DNA of 64,000 nucleotides from Candidatus Gastranaerophilales bacterium (GCA_944323035.1 CALUQY010000001.1:67131-131130); one strand, 5' to 3'; shown: positions 33,263 through 41,604, counted from the stretch's first letter. Program-made: numbers and translations. Notes: generated by a model from the letters alone, not told the origin.

Positions 33263-34294
33263 ATGTCAACAATTGCACAACATAAAGACTTAATGATTTT
33301 ATCAGGACATACATATCACAATAGGAAATTTGAATTACCAGAGGGGTGGCAAGAACTTACTTCATATAGTGCAACTAATGGTTTCCAAGCAACTGTTTAT
33401 AAAAAAGGAAATGATATCGCTATCAGCTATAGAGGGACAGACTCTCTAGGAGATTTTATATTGAGCGATATACCAATTGGAACGAAAATATTATTACCAG
33501 CACAATACAAAAATGCGAACGAAGTCTATAAAGAGATTAAACAGATGTATCCTAAAGCCAATATTACTCTTACAGGGCACTCTCTGGGAGGAAGCCTTGC
33601 GCAATTAATTTCTGCGGAAAATAATTGTCCAGCTGTAACATTCAACCCTTATGGGACAGGAGATATCTTAAATCACACAGGATATAATAGAAAAGACTTG
33701 AATATAATTAACTATGGTAATCCAAAAGATAATATATTCAATTTAAATTACTCACAACAACCGGGTAGAACATTCGTGACAAATACCGATTTCAACACAA
33801 ATGACAATTTACTTTGGAGAAAAAGTAACGATAAAAGGCCTTGGAATCTTGATGACCATCCAATTGAACAAATGGGAGCGCTTGAGGATGCTGTCGAAAT
33901 TAAACCTACAACAACCGAAAATAATGCTGCAAGCCCATTCCAACTTTACGCAGAAAAAACCTTCACGCGTGAAGAAATCGCAAATATGTCTAATGAGGAT
34001 TACCTCAAATACGAGCCGCAAATTTCGCAACAGTTAAGAAACGGGCAATTTAAAGAAGAGAAACCGGACTATGACAATTTCGTTAACCCTAATACCGGTT
34101 CTAAAAAAATTTATACGAAAGAAGAAATCGCTAAAATGAGTGCCGACGAGTTTATGAAAAATGAATTCGAAATCATGGGACAGCTTCAATCTATTGGCTT
34201 ACCGGATAAAAAAGATTTGCCGCAAAATTCGACTGATTCCGACGACGGAAGGTGGGTTACTATCAACGGAAACCATGTCTTTATTGAAAAGTAG
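33263..34294 (+). CDS. Class 3 lipase-like protein with repeat tail, copy 1
   Basis: 343 residues. The alpha/beta-hydrolase N-terminal part (about 1-215) has IAISYRGTDS (oxyanion side), the nucleophile elbow TGHSLGGSLAQL and a later DDHP as possible His. No signal peptide. The C-terminal 115 residues contain two copies of a motif (FTREEIANMSNEDYLKYE and YTKEEIAKMSADEFMKNE) and end GRWVTINGNHVFIEK. This tail is encoded by DNA identical to that of the second lipase. I recall similar TREEI and WVTINGxHV tails in phage-related proteins, so a docking or delivery role is possible. AAGGAG precedes the ATG. Confidence 0.8.
   Translation: MSTIAQHKDLMILSGHTYHNRKFELPEGWQELTSYSATNGFQATVYKKGNDIAISYRGTDSLGDFILSDIPIGTKILLPAQYKNANEVYKEIKQMYPKANITLTGHSLGGSLAQLISAENNCPAVTFNPYGTGDILNHTGYNRKDLNIINYGNPKDNIFNLNYSQQPGRTFVTNTDFNTNDNLLWRKSNDKRPWNLDDHPIEQMGALEDAVEIKPTTTENNAASPFQLYAEKTFTREEIANMSNEDYLKYEPQISQQLRNGQFKEEKPDYDNFVNPNTGSKKIYTKEEIAKMSADEFMKNEFEIMGQLQSIGLPDKKDLPQNSTDSDDGRWVTINGNHVFIEK
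33932..34284 (+). repeat. 353-bp identical lipase 3' segment, copy 1
   Basis: Identical base for base (checked by eye) to 36352-36704. The 5' parts of the two lipase genes are clearly diverged, so the identity is confined to the tail module. Confidence 0.9.
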
Positions 34295-34300
34295 CACAAT

Positions 34301-34327
34301 GCTCCGGAAAAATCCGGAGCTTTTTTA
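34301..34327 (+). terminator. Terminator after lipase copy 1
   Basis: GCTCCGGA...TCCGGAGC plus T run, merging into the second TTGACA promoter exactly as at 32760. Confidence 0.92.
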
Positions 34328-34423
34328 TTTGACAAATTACTACAAATTTAGTATAATATTCTCACCTGTTTCATTATTCATTGTCCGCCTATATAAAGGA
34401 GGACTGTTATGTTATTTGAATAA
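34321..34423 (+). promoter_or_regulatory. Lipase-locus leader, copy 2
   Basis: TTGACA (34329-34334), 17 bases, TATAAT (34352-34357). The SD-hairpin GTCCGCCT...AGGAGGAC and the ATG TTA TTT GAA TAA ORF (34409-34423) are conserved. The two changes relative to copy 1 lie just after the -10 box and in the hairpin loop, so neither alters promoter or stem. Confidence 0.7.
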
Positions 34424-34428
34424 AAACA

Positions 34429-34776
34429 TTAGGGGCACAATGCTATTAACGTAAATAGTCCCCAAAAAGAACCGTATATCAAACCCAGATAAAATAATGG
34501 GTAATATATTATTTTCAGTGGGAGCTTTTCGTATGGAAAATTAAATGCAATTACCCGGTTATTTGTCGTATAAAAAATATATTCAGTAATAAGCCCAATG
34601 ATAACAAAACCTAAAAAAACAAAACTGAATGGAGCATATATAAGAAGAATATACTCGCCTTCCCCTCCACTTGGAGAAACAAACATATTAATTGTCTCTT
34701 TTCCATAAAACATAAAACAGATTAAAGAAATTAAAGACATGATATTTAATGTATAGGAGTTGCAAGGATTTTTCAT
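34429..34776 (-). CDS. Small membrane protein, immunity-like paralogue 2
   Basis: 115 residues with three hydrophobic spans (about 8-26, 42-67, 88-112). It starts MKNPCNSYTLNIMSLISLICF and has AFNFPYEKLPLKIIYYPLFYLGLIYGSFWG, shared almost verbatim with the next two copies. It differs from them in the middle (ITEYIFYTTNNRV) and at the C-terminus. It is divergent from a lipase-start fossil at 34819. Confidence 0.7.
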   Translation of the reverse strand: MKNPCNSYTLNIMSLISLICFMFYGKETINMFVSPSGGEGEYILLIYAPFSFVFLGFVIIGLITEYIFYTTNNRVIAFNFPYEKLPLKIIYYPLFYLGLIYGSFWGLFTLIALCP

Positions 34777-34818
34777 ACAACTATTGTATTACAAACATAA
34801 ATATAAGGAATAAACATT

Positions 34819-34857
34819 ATGGATAAAAAACTTCACACAGACTTAATGATGCGATAG
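34819..34857 (+). pseudogene. Lipase 5' fossil (12 codons)
   Basis: AAGGAATAAACATT then codons for MDKKLHTDLMM, Arg, stop. The first 11 codons match the start of the lipase at 35695. The reading frame then breaks off into the 3' end of the next minus-strand membrane protein gene. The lipase body is missing. Confidence 0.8.
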
Positions 34858-35214
34858 GGATAAAAACATTAGGGGAAATCCTATTAACATATATATTCCC
34901 CAAAAGGAACCGTATATCAAACCCAGATAAAATAATGGATAATATATTATTTTCAGTGGGATCTTTTTGTATGGAAAATTAAACGCAAAAGATTGGGGAT
35001 TTGATTTATAAAAAGCATGTTCCAGAAGTAAACTGACTATCAGCCAGCCAAGAAAAATAAAACTGGCTGGAATATATATGAATCCAATAATATCCCATTC
35101 GCCACCACTCGGGGATACAAACATACTTATCAAATCTTTGCCATAATATATAAAACATATTAAAGAAATTAACGACATAATATTTAATGTATATGATTTG
35201 CAGGGATTTTTCAT
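34843..35214 (-). CDS. Small membrane protein, immunity-like paralogue 3
   Basis: 123 residues, three hydrophobic spans (about 8-26, 42-66, 89-115). Very close to the next copy (35281): both read EHAFYKSN/EHTFHKSN then PQSFAFNFPYKKIPLKIIYYPLFYLGLIYG.FWGIY. The start sits exactly 438 bases from the starts of paralogues 2 and 4. Its stop codon lies in the lipase fossil, confirming that the unit arose by recombination at that point. Confidence 0.7.
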   Translation of the reverse strand: MKNPCKSYTLNIMSLISLICFIYYGKDLISMFVSPSGGEWDIIGFIYIPASFIFLGWLIVSLLLEHAFYKSNPQSFAFNFPYKKIPLKIIYYPLFYLGLIYGSFWGIYMLIGFPLMFLSLSHH

Positions 35215-35256
35215 ACAAATATTTTATTACAAACATAAATATAAGGAATAAACACT

Positions 35257-35301
35257 ATGGATAAAAAACTTCATAAAGACTTAATGATGATATATGGATA
35301 A
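35257..35301 (+). pseudogene. Lipase 5' fossil (14 codons)
   Basis: Codons for MDKKLHKDLMM followed by IYG and a stop. Same break point after GACTTAATGAT as in the 34819 fossil. It is divergent from paralogue 3. Confidence 0.8.
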
Positions 35302-35652
35302 AAACACTAGGGGAAATCCTATTAACGAATATATTCCCCAAAAGGCACCATATATCAAACCCAGATAAAATAATGGATAATATATTATTTTCAGTGGGAT
35401 CTTTTTGTATGGAAAATTAAACGCAAAAGATTGCGGATTTGATTTATGAAAAGTATGCTCTATTAGTATACCGACTATAACCCAGCCCAGAAATACCAAA
35501 CTCGCCGGTATATATATGAATGCAACAAAAATACCTTCTCCAGCACTTGGGGATACAAACATATCTATCAAGGCCTTTCCAAAAAACGCAAAACAGATTA
35601 AAGAAATTAAAGACATGATATTTAATGTATAGGAGTTGCAAGGATTTTTCAT
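35281..35652 (-). CDS. Small membrane protein, immunity-like paralogue 4
   Basis: 123 residues, three hydrophobic spans. It is paired divergently with the intact second lipase (35695), 42 bases apart, the same layout as 32872/33263. Compared with paralogue 3, most changes fall in the first loop and second helix (VSPSAGEGIFVAFIYIPASLVFLGWVIVGILIEH), so specificity may lie there. Confidence 0.72.
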   Translation of the reverse strand: MKNPCNSYTLNIMSLISLICFAFFGKALIDMFVSPSAGEGIFVAFIYIPASLVFLGWVIVGILIEHTFHKSNPQSFAFNFPYKKIPLKIIYYPLFYLGLIYGAFWGIYSLIGFPLVFLSIYHH

Positions 35653-35694
35653 ACAAACATTGTATTACAAACATAAAATAAAGGAATAAACACT

Positions 35695-36714
35695 ATGGAT
35701 AAAAAATTTCATACAGACTTAATGATTTTATCAGGACACACATACAAAAATGGGAAGTTTGTACTTCCAACAGATTGGAAAGAGATAACCTCTTATAGCG
35801 CTGACAACGGCTTCCAATCAACTATTTATAAAAAAGGCAATGATATCGCCATTAGCTATAGGGGAACTGATAGCGCAAGAGATTTTTGGGGGAGCGATAG
35901 ACGAATGTACCTCAAGGAACTACCAGAACAGTATAAAAATGCCAATGAAGTCTATCAACAAATTAGGCACGCATATCCCAATGCAAATATTACAGTTACA
36001 GGGCATTCGCTTGGCGGTAGTTTAGCACAATTAGTTTCGGCTGAAAACGGTTGTTCTGCGGTCACATTTAATGCTTACGGAACTAACGATATTTTAAAAA
36101 ACACAGGTATTTACAATACAAAAGATTTAAACATAATTAATTATGGTAATATAAATGACCCCGTTTTTAATTCAAGCTATACAAAACATCCCGGAAGAAG
36201 TTTTGTTACTAATACTGAATTACATCCTGACAAAATTTATGAAGTCGGTCACCAATATAATCCTCATATACCAGCACATAAAATTGAAAATATGAGTTCC
36301 CTTGATGATGCTGTAGAAATTGAGCCTAAATTTATATCAAGCAAAAATAATAGCCCATTCCAACTTTACGCAGAAAAAACCTTCACGCGTGAAGAAATCG
36401 CAAATATGTCTAATGAGGATTACCTCAAATACGAGCCGCAAATTTCGCAACAGTTAAGAAACGGGCAATTTAAAGAAGAGAAACCGGACTATGACAATTT
36501 CGTTAACCCTAATACCGGTTCTAAAAAAATTTATACGAAAGAAGAAATCGCTAAAATGAGTGCCGACGAGTTTATGAAAAATGAATTCGAAATCATGGGA
36601 CAGCTTCAATCTATTGGCTTACCGGATAAAAAAGATTTGCCGCAAAATTCGACTGATTCCGACGACGGAAGGTGGGTTACTATCAACGGAAACCATGTCT
36701 TTATCGAGAAGTAG
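35695..36714 (+). CDS. Class 3 lipase-like protein with repeat tail, copy 2
   Basis: 339 residues. The N-terminal hydrolase half has IAISYRGTDSARDF and the nucleophile elbow TGHSLGGSLAQL, followed by HIPAHKIENMSSLDDAVEIEP. It is diverged from copy 1 (start MDKKFHTDLMILSGHTYKNGKF versus MSTIAQHKDLMILSGHTYHNRKF), but the last 118 residues are the same. The pairing of a variable catalytic part with a constant tail is the reverse of the usual polymorphic toxin order. AAAGGAATAAACACT lies before the ATG. Confidence 0.8.
   Translation: MDKKFHTDLMILSGHTYKNGKFVLPTDWKEITSYSADNGFQSTIYKKGNDIAISYRGTDSARDFWGSDRRMYLKELPEQYKNANEVYQQIRHAYPNANITVTGHSLGGSLAQLVSAENGCSAVTFNAYGTNDILKNTGIYNTKDLNIINYGNINDPVFNSSYTKHPGRSFVTNTELHPDKIYEVGHQYNPHIPAHKIENMSSLDDAVEIEPKFISSKNNSPFQLYAEKTFTREEIANMSNEDYLKYEPQISQQLRNGQFKEEKPDYDNFVNPNTGSKKIYTKEEIAKMSADEFMKNEFEIMGQLQSIGLPDKKDLPQNSTDSDDGRWVTINGNHVFIEK
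36352..36704 (+). repeat. 353-bp identical lipase 3' segment, copy 2
   Basis: Partner of 33932-34284. Identity starts at AGCCCATTCC and stops just before the last three codons (TGAAAAG versus CGAGAAG). Confidence 0.9.
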
Positions 36715-36715
36715 C

Positions 36716-36750
36716 AAAAAGCTCCGGTTTTTCCAAACCGGAGCTTTTTT
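36716..36750 (+). terminator. Terminator after lipase copy 2
   Basis: AAAAAGCTCCGGTTT and AAACCGGAGCTTTTTT form the stem. It separates the locus from the convergent decarboxylase operon and could serve both. Confidence 0.92.
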
Positions 36751-36783
36751 GTTTTATTTGTTGTTTTATATATTCTTTGTCTA

Positions 36784-37989
36784 TTATGTGCAAAGAGCCA
36801 GCAGAATGCCTGCCGCAACGGCGGAGCCAATAACACCCGCTACGTTTGGCCCCATTGCGTGCATCAAGAGGAAGTTTTGAGGGTTTGCCTCTAAGCCTAC
36901 TTTATTTGAAACACGCGCTGCCATAGGTACTGCCGAAACACCTGCGGAACCTATCAAAGGGTTGATTAGAGGGCTGGTCTTGCCGGTAAACTTATCACTC
37001 AATTTAGTGAAGAAATTCATTACTTTTGCAAAGACAACACCGCCGGCAGTTGCCAGAGAAAATGCTACAATGCCCAAAATCAGGATAAACAAAGTTTGCG
37101 TTGTCAGGAACTGTTCTGCTGAAAGTTTTGAACCGACAGAAAGCCCTAAGAATATCGTAACAATGTTAATCAAAGCATTTTGCATTGTATCAGAAAGTCT
37201 TTCAACAACGCCGCATTCTTTACATAAGTTACCGAATGTCAACGCACCGATTAGCGGGCACGCATCAGGTAGGAAGATTATACAAAGTGAAAGAACAACA
37301 ATTGGGAAAACAATTTTTTCACGTTTTGTAACGTTTCTCAATTGTTCCATTTGAATTTTTCTTTCTTCTTCAGTTGTGAGCAATTTCATAATAGGCGGTT
37401 GAATAACAGGAACCAGCGCCATATATGAATATGCGGCAACAGCAATTGCCCCCAGTAATTCCGGAGCAAGTTTTGTTGTTACATAAATTGAAGTAGGGCC
37501 GTCAGCACCACCGATAATACCGATTGCACCGGATTGCGGAAGCGTGAAGCCAAATACGCACAGTGCTAAAAGCAATGCACCAAAAATACCGAATTGCGCG
37601 GCACCGCCCAGCAATGCAGTTTTAGGGTTTGCAATCAAAGGACCAAAGTCAGTCATTGCACCGACACCCATAAAGATAATCAACGGGAAAAGACCTTTAT
37701 GAATACCTGCTTCATAAACGATGCCCAAGAATCCTTGAGGCCCCGCGATGTCTGCCACCGGAATGTTTGACAAAAATCCGCCAAACGCAATCGGAACCAG
37801 CAGCAGCGGTTCATATTGTTTTTTAATACCGAGCCACATCAAGAACAGGCACACCAGCAGCATAATAGGAGAACCGAACTGGTGGAGGAACTGTTCAAAT
37901 CCGTTAGTTATATTGGGATCCGCAGGCAAAACAAAATTTGCAATACCCGTTGACATCCAAAGTTTTTCTAAACTTTCAACTAAATTCAT
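36784..37989 (-). CDS. oadB: Sodium-pumping decarboxylase beta subunit
   Basis: 401 residues, an integral membrane protein with about ten hydrophobic spans. Family blocks include [88 protein letters not shown] and the C-terminal [22 protein letters not shown]. It couples decarboxylation of carboxybiotin to sodium export. It follows the alpha/biotin subunit by 11 bases in a four-gene operon that starts at birA. Confidence 0.95.
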   Translation of the reverse strand: MNLVESLEKLWMSTGIANFVLPADPNITNGFEQFLHQFGSPIMLLVCLFLMWLGIKKQYEPLLLVPIAFGGFLSNIPVADIAGPQGFLGIVYEAGIHKGLFPLIIFMGVGAMTDFGPLIANPKTALLGGAAQFGIFGALLLALCVFGFTLPQSGAIGIIGGADGPTSIYVTTKLAPELLGAIAVAAYSYMALVPVIQPPIMKLLTTEEERKIQMEQLRNVTKREKIVFPIVVLSLCIIFLPDACPLIGALTFGNLCKECGVVERLSDTMQNALINIVTIFLGLSVGSKLSAEQFLTTQTLFILILGIVAFSLATAGGVVFAKVMNFFTKLSDKFTGKTSPLINPLIGSAGVSAVPMAARVSNKVGLEANPQNFLLMHAMGPNVAGVIGSAVAAGILLALCT

Positions 37990-38000
37990 CTTTTAACCTC

Positions 38001-39800
38001 CTAGCCTACTGTTGCCAACACTTGACCCGGCAGAACTTTATCACCCGGTTCAATTTCTACGGATTTAACAGTACCTGCGACAGTTGTCTTAACTTCCGTT
38101 TCCATTTTCATGGCTTCAATAACTGCTATTACATCGCCTTCTTCAACCAGATCGCCCTCTTCAACAAGAACTCTCAACACGTTGCCAGGTAAACCGGTTT
38201 TAACAGGAGTTCCTTCGCCTGTACCTGCGGCAGAAGCTGTATCAATTCCGGATTTAACGTTAATGTCATAGGTTTTACCGTTAACAACGGCTTTATCACC
38301 TTCAACTTTAACAGCATATTTTTTACCGTTAACAGAAACTGTGTAACCGCCGTCTTTTGATTCAGCTGCGCACGGTGTAGAATCTTTAGAAGCGGCTTCG
38401 CATTTTCTAACGCCGATTGTGCCTTTGCCTTCAAGGAATAAAATACCTTTTTCTTTACAAGCGGCAGCGATAAAGATGTTTTCATCATTAACCGGTAATC
38501 CTGCATCTTCTAACATTTTTGTTGCAGCTTTAATACCTTTTGTTTCATCTTTATCGTTAAGGTCAACAACTTTTTCAGTTGTCGGTTGTAATTTCAATTG
38601 TTCTTCCGCGATTTTAACGATTTCCGGATCCGGTTCGCAAGGTGTTTTACCGAAATAGCCGAGAACCATTTTACCGTAACCTTCTGCGATTTTGTTCCAT
38701 TTGCCGAACATTACGTTGTTAAATGCCTGTTGGAAATAGAATTGTGAAACCGGAGTTACAGAAGTTGCGAAACCGCCGCGTTCAACGACTTCTTTCATAG
38801 CGGCAACAACTTCAGGGTATTTATCCATAACGCCGTTATCTCTCATCATTTGGGTGTTAGCAGTCAAAGCCCCACCGGGTAACGGTGATTGGATAATCAT
38901 AGGGTTAACAGCCAGTGCTTCCGGCGGCATAAAGTAATCTTTCATGCAATCTTTAAAGATTTCTTCTGTTTCGAGAATTTTTTCAATATCAATACCGAGA
39001 TCGAAATCCGTACCTTTAAGAGCATGCCACATAGAAACGATATCAGGTTGAGCAGTACCGCCGGAAACCGGTTTCATAGAAAGGTCAATACCGTCAGCGC
39101 CGCCTTCAAGAGCTGCAAGATAAGCCGCTAAGCCGGTACCTGCCGTTTCGTGGGAGTGGAATCTGATATGAGCATCTGCACCGAGAATTTCGCGTGTTCT
39201 CTTAATCGTTTCGTAAACTTTTCTAGGAGCAGAAGTTCCAGATGCATCTTTGAATGCAAGGCTATTGAACGGAATGCCGGCATCTAAGATTGAGCGTAAA
39301 ACTCTTTCATAGAAAGCAACATCATGTGCGCCTGTGCAGCCGATAGGAAGTTCCATCATAGTAATTGTAACTTCGTGTTTCAAACCGTTATCAACAATAC
39401 ATTGACCTGAATAGATAAGGTTGTTAACATCATTCAAAGCATCAAAGTTTCTGATAGTTGTAACGCCGTGTTTTTTAAACATTTTAGCGTGAAGATTGAT
39501 GATATCTCTAGGTTGAGAATCAAGCCCTACAACGTTAACACCGCGGGCTAAGGATTGTAAATTAATATCCGGGCCTACTGCTGCTCTGATTTTATCCATT
39601 GTTTCAAAAGCGTTTTCATTACAGTAGAAAATCGGTGATTGAAATCTTGCACCGCCTGCGACTTCAAAATGTTTGATACCGGCAGCAACAGCCGATTGAA
39701 GTGCAGGAATAAAGTCGTCTACAAACACTCTCGCGCCATAGACTGACTGAAAACCATCTCTGAAAGATGTGTCCATAACTTTAATTAATTTTTTTGACAT
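38001..39800 (-). CDS. oadA: Oxaloacetate decarboxylase alpha / pyruvate carboxylase B-type subunit with biotin domain
   Basis: 599 residues. An N-terminal HMG-lyase-like carboxyltransferase TIM barrel (about 1-280: VMDTSFRDGFQSVYGARV, FKDASGT) precedes the PYC/OADA domain (to about 470). A C-terminal biotinyl domain (about 530-599) carries VIEAMKMETEV, the biotin lysine. The opening MDTSFRDGFQSVYGAR is the variant I recall from Campylobacterota rather than the TTLRDAHQS of classical OadA. An unusual linker around residue 480-525 (SVNGKKYAVKVEGDKAVVNGKTYDINV) precedes the biotin domain. It transfers CO2 from oxaloacetate to biotin. Confidence 0.88.
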   Translation of the reverse strand: MSKKLIKVMDTSFRDGFQSVYGARVFVDDFIPALQSAVAAGIKHFEVAGGARFQSPIFYCNENAFETMDKIRAAVGPDINLQSLARGVNVVGLDSQPRDIINLHAKMFKKHGVTTIRNFDALNDVNNLIYSGQCIVDNGLKHEVTITMMELPIGCTGAHDVAFYERVLRSILDAGIPFNSLAFKDASGTSAPRKVYETIKRTREILGADAHIRFHSHETAGTGLAAYLAALEGGADGIDLSMKPVSGGTAQPDIVSMWHALKGTDFDLGIDIEKILETEEIFKDCMKDYFMPPEALAVNPMIIQSPLPGGALTANTQMMRDNGVMDKYPEVVAAMKEVVERGGFATSVTPVSQFYFQQAFNNVMFGKWNKIAEGYGKMVLGYFGKTPCEPDPEIVKIAEEQLKLQPTTEKVVDLNDKDETKGIKAATKMLEDAGLPVNDENIFIAAACKEKGILFLEGKGTIGVRKCEAASKDSTPCAAESKDGGYTVSVNGKKYAVKVEGDKAVVNGKTYDINVKSGIDTASAAGTGEGTPVKTGLPGNVLRVLVEEGDLVEEGDVIAVIEAMKMETEVKTTVAGTVKSVEIEPGDKVLPGQVLATVG

Positions 39801-39863
39801 GTTTTTCCCTCTTTTTCTTTTATAAATTAGTCATTACTTTTTACGATTAATACGGGAGGTACC

Positions 39864-40100
39864 TCAGGCACCTTTTTTAGTTAAAACAGCAGCGATTACA
39901 GCCGCAATAACAGAATCATCTTCCGCAGCCTTTTTAGCGACTTTTTTAACTTCTTCAACTGCTTCAGGGAAAATTTTGTTAAGGTACCCTACTACCTTTG
40001 ACATTGTTGCCATTCCGGCAATCAGGATGCAAAGAAATGCAAGTACAAACCCCATTCCGATAAGCAGCATTTCAATTCCCAATACTACATTTTCATTCAT
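39864..40100 (-). CDS. oadG: Sodium pump decarboxylase gamma subunit
   Basis: 78 residues. One N-terminal transmembrane helix (GIEMLLIGMGFVLAFLCILIAGMATMSKVVGYL) is followed by a charged/alanine-rich tail (EEVKKVAKKAAEDDSVIAAVIAAVL), the layout of OadG-type subunits that anchor the alpha subunit to the membrane. It overlaps the birA stop by four bases. Confidence 0.88.
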   Translation of the reverse strand: MNENVVLGIEMLLIGMGFVLAFLCILIAGMATMSKVVGYLNKIFPEAVEEVKKVAKKAAEDDSVIAAVIAAVLTKKGA

Positions 40101-40822
40101 AATATATCTCCTATGTTCAGAATAAATTCATTGCCGTTATTTGTAAGAATAAGTTCGCCTTTATCAGTAATACCTGAGGCGACACCTGTTTTTGTTTCAT
40201 TTATCAAAGCAACGCAAAGTTCTTTATCAAGAAAATTTGCATACGCTATATAATCTTTCTTTATAAATTCAAAACCGGCCTCCAGAAATTGATTATAATC
40301 CTTAAAAAAGTTAGTTACAAGTTTATCCTTGAACCCAATCATATCAATAGTTTTCCCGACTTCAAGGTTTAGAGATGTAACTTTTTTGTCGATTTTAGAG
40401 AAATCTTTTTCCTGCGCATTAAGATTAACCCCGATGCCTAACACCAAACCTTTAAATTTTGTACCTTTAACAGAGGTTTCTGCAAGAATTCCCGCGATTT
40501 TTTTGCCATTTACTAAGACATCATTCGGCCATTTTATTTCGGATTTAATGCCATATTCTTCAAGAGTTTTACAAAGCGTAACAGAGAGGTACTGGGTGAG
40601 ATTTGCGTAGTGTTGATAGTTTTCGCCGGGTTTGAGAACAATTGACATAAATAAATTTCCTTTACCAAGATCAACCCATTTACGCTGTAACCTGCCCCGT
40701 CCTTGAGTTTGCGCTCCGGCAAAGACAATTGTTTTGTCCTCCAATTCCTCAATATTAGTTTTAGCCCAGAGATTAGTTGAATCAATATTTTCAAAAAAAA
40801 TCTCTCTCAAATTATCTTTCAT
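40097..40822 (-). CDS. birA: Biotin-[protein] ligase
   Basis: 241 residues, catalytic domain only; there is no N-terminal HTH repressor part. Motifs are NIDSTNLWAK, TQGRGRLQRKWVDLGKGNLFMSIVLKP (biotin/ATP binding), IKWPNDVLVNGKKIAGILAE and LGIGVNLN. The short C-terminal SH3-like part (GVASGITDKGELILTNNGNEFIL) is present. It would attach biotin to the MKM lysine of the decarboxylase encoded downstream, which explains its place as first gene of the operon. Confidence 0.94.
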   Translation of the reverse strand: MKDNLREIFFENIDSTNLWAKTNIEELEDKTIVFAGAQTQGRGRLQRKWVDLGKGNLFMSIVLKPGENYQHYANLTQYLSVTLCKTLEEYGIKSEIKWPNDVLVNGKKIAGILAETSVKGTKFKGLVLGIGVNLNAQEKDFSKIDKKVTSLNLEVGKTIDMIGFKDKLVTNFFKDYNQFLEAGFEFIKKDYIAYANFLDKELCVALINETKTGVASGITDKGELILTNNGNEFILNIGDIL

Positions 40823-40852
40823 ATTTTTATTTTATATCAAACAAAAAAATAT

Positions 40853-40881
40853 TTGCGATTTTTTTTTTTAGGTTGTACAAT
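40853..40881 (+). promoter_or_regulatory. Promoter of the ATP synthase operon
   Basis: TTGCGA (40853-40858) and TACAAT (40876-40881) are 17 bases apart with a run of T between. It is divergent from birA. GAGGGAGA at 40893-40900 serves the atpB ATG at 40906. Confidence 0.6.
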
Positions 40882-40905
40882 AAAATTTGTAAGAGGGAGA
40901 AAATT

Positions 40906-41604
40906 ATGAGTGAAATGACCCACTGGATATGGACAAAAACGTTGGCAGACAATAGTTTCACCTTCAATTTAGACACCATTTTCACAATGTGGTTTGCAAT
41001 GGGTGTGTTAATTATCATTGCCTTCTTTGCAACAAGACATCTAAGCCTTGTGCCGGGCAGGTTTCAGGCTGTTTGTGAAAATATTTTGAAATTTTTCTGG
41101 GGAACAATGGATACCATGATGCCGCAGGGTTCAAGAAAACATGTTCCGCTGGTAGCATCATTATTTTTGTTTATTTTATTTGCAAATTTAATGGGTCAAT
41201 TGCCGCTCAGAATAATTCATCTTCAACAGGGCGAACTTGCATCACCAACAAACGATATCAACTTAACTGCAGCACTGGCAATAATAGTTTTAGTTTACTA
41301 TGTTTCTGCCGGAATTATCGCGAAAAAAGGAAAATTCCTGCTGCATGAATTTTCATTTGTCGGTATTGTAATGATGCTTGTTGAACTTTTAGAGATGGTT
41401 ACAAGACCTTTAAGCCTTGCAATCCGTCTTTTTGCGAATGTATTTGCAGGAGAAATTCTGGTAACGCTGGTTCTGGGAGCATGCGCTTATCTTGCCCCTC
41501 TGCCGGTTATGTTTTTTGAAATTCTGGTTGCATTCATTCAGGCAACAGTATTTATGATGCTGACAATTGCATATATTTCGTCGGCAACAAGTGAACAACA
41601 TTAG
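40906..41604 (+). CDS. atpB: ATP synthase F0 subunit a
   Basis: 232 residues from ATG 40906, not the longer frame from 40777, because GAGGGAGA precedes 40906 and the promoter lies within the extension. Five or so helices. ATRPLSLAIRLFANVFAGEILVTLVLG holds the essential Arg of helix 4, and FIQATVFMMLTIAYISSATSE closes the protein. Forms the ion half-channels next to the c ring. First gene of atpB-E-F'-F-H-A-G. Confidence 0.95.
   Translation: MSEMTHWIWTKTLADNSFTFNLDTIFTMWFAMGVLIIIAFFATRHLSLVPGRFQAVCENILKFFWGTMDTMMPQGSRKHVPLVASLFLFILFANLMGQLPLRIIHLQQGELASPTNDINLTAALAIIVLVYYVSAGIIAKKGKFLLHEFSFVGIVMMLVELLEMVTRPLSLAIRLFANVFAGEILVTLVLGACAYLAPLPVMFFEILVAFIQATVFMMLTIAYISSATSEQH

Noticed and set aside
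40777-40905. N-terminal extension of ATP synthase subunit a
   Set aside because: Overlaps the promoter and divergent birA start; ATG 40906 has the Shine-Dalgarno and fits the family length.
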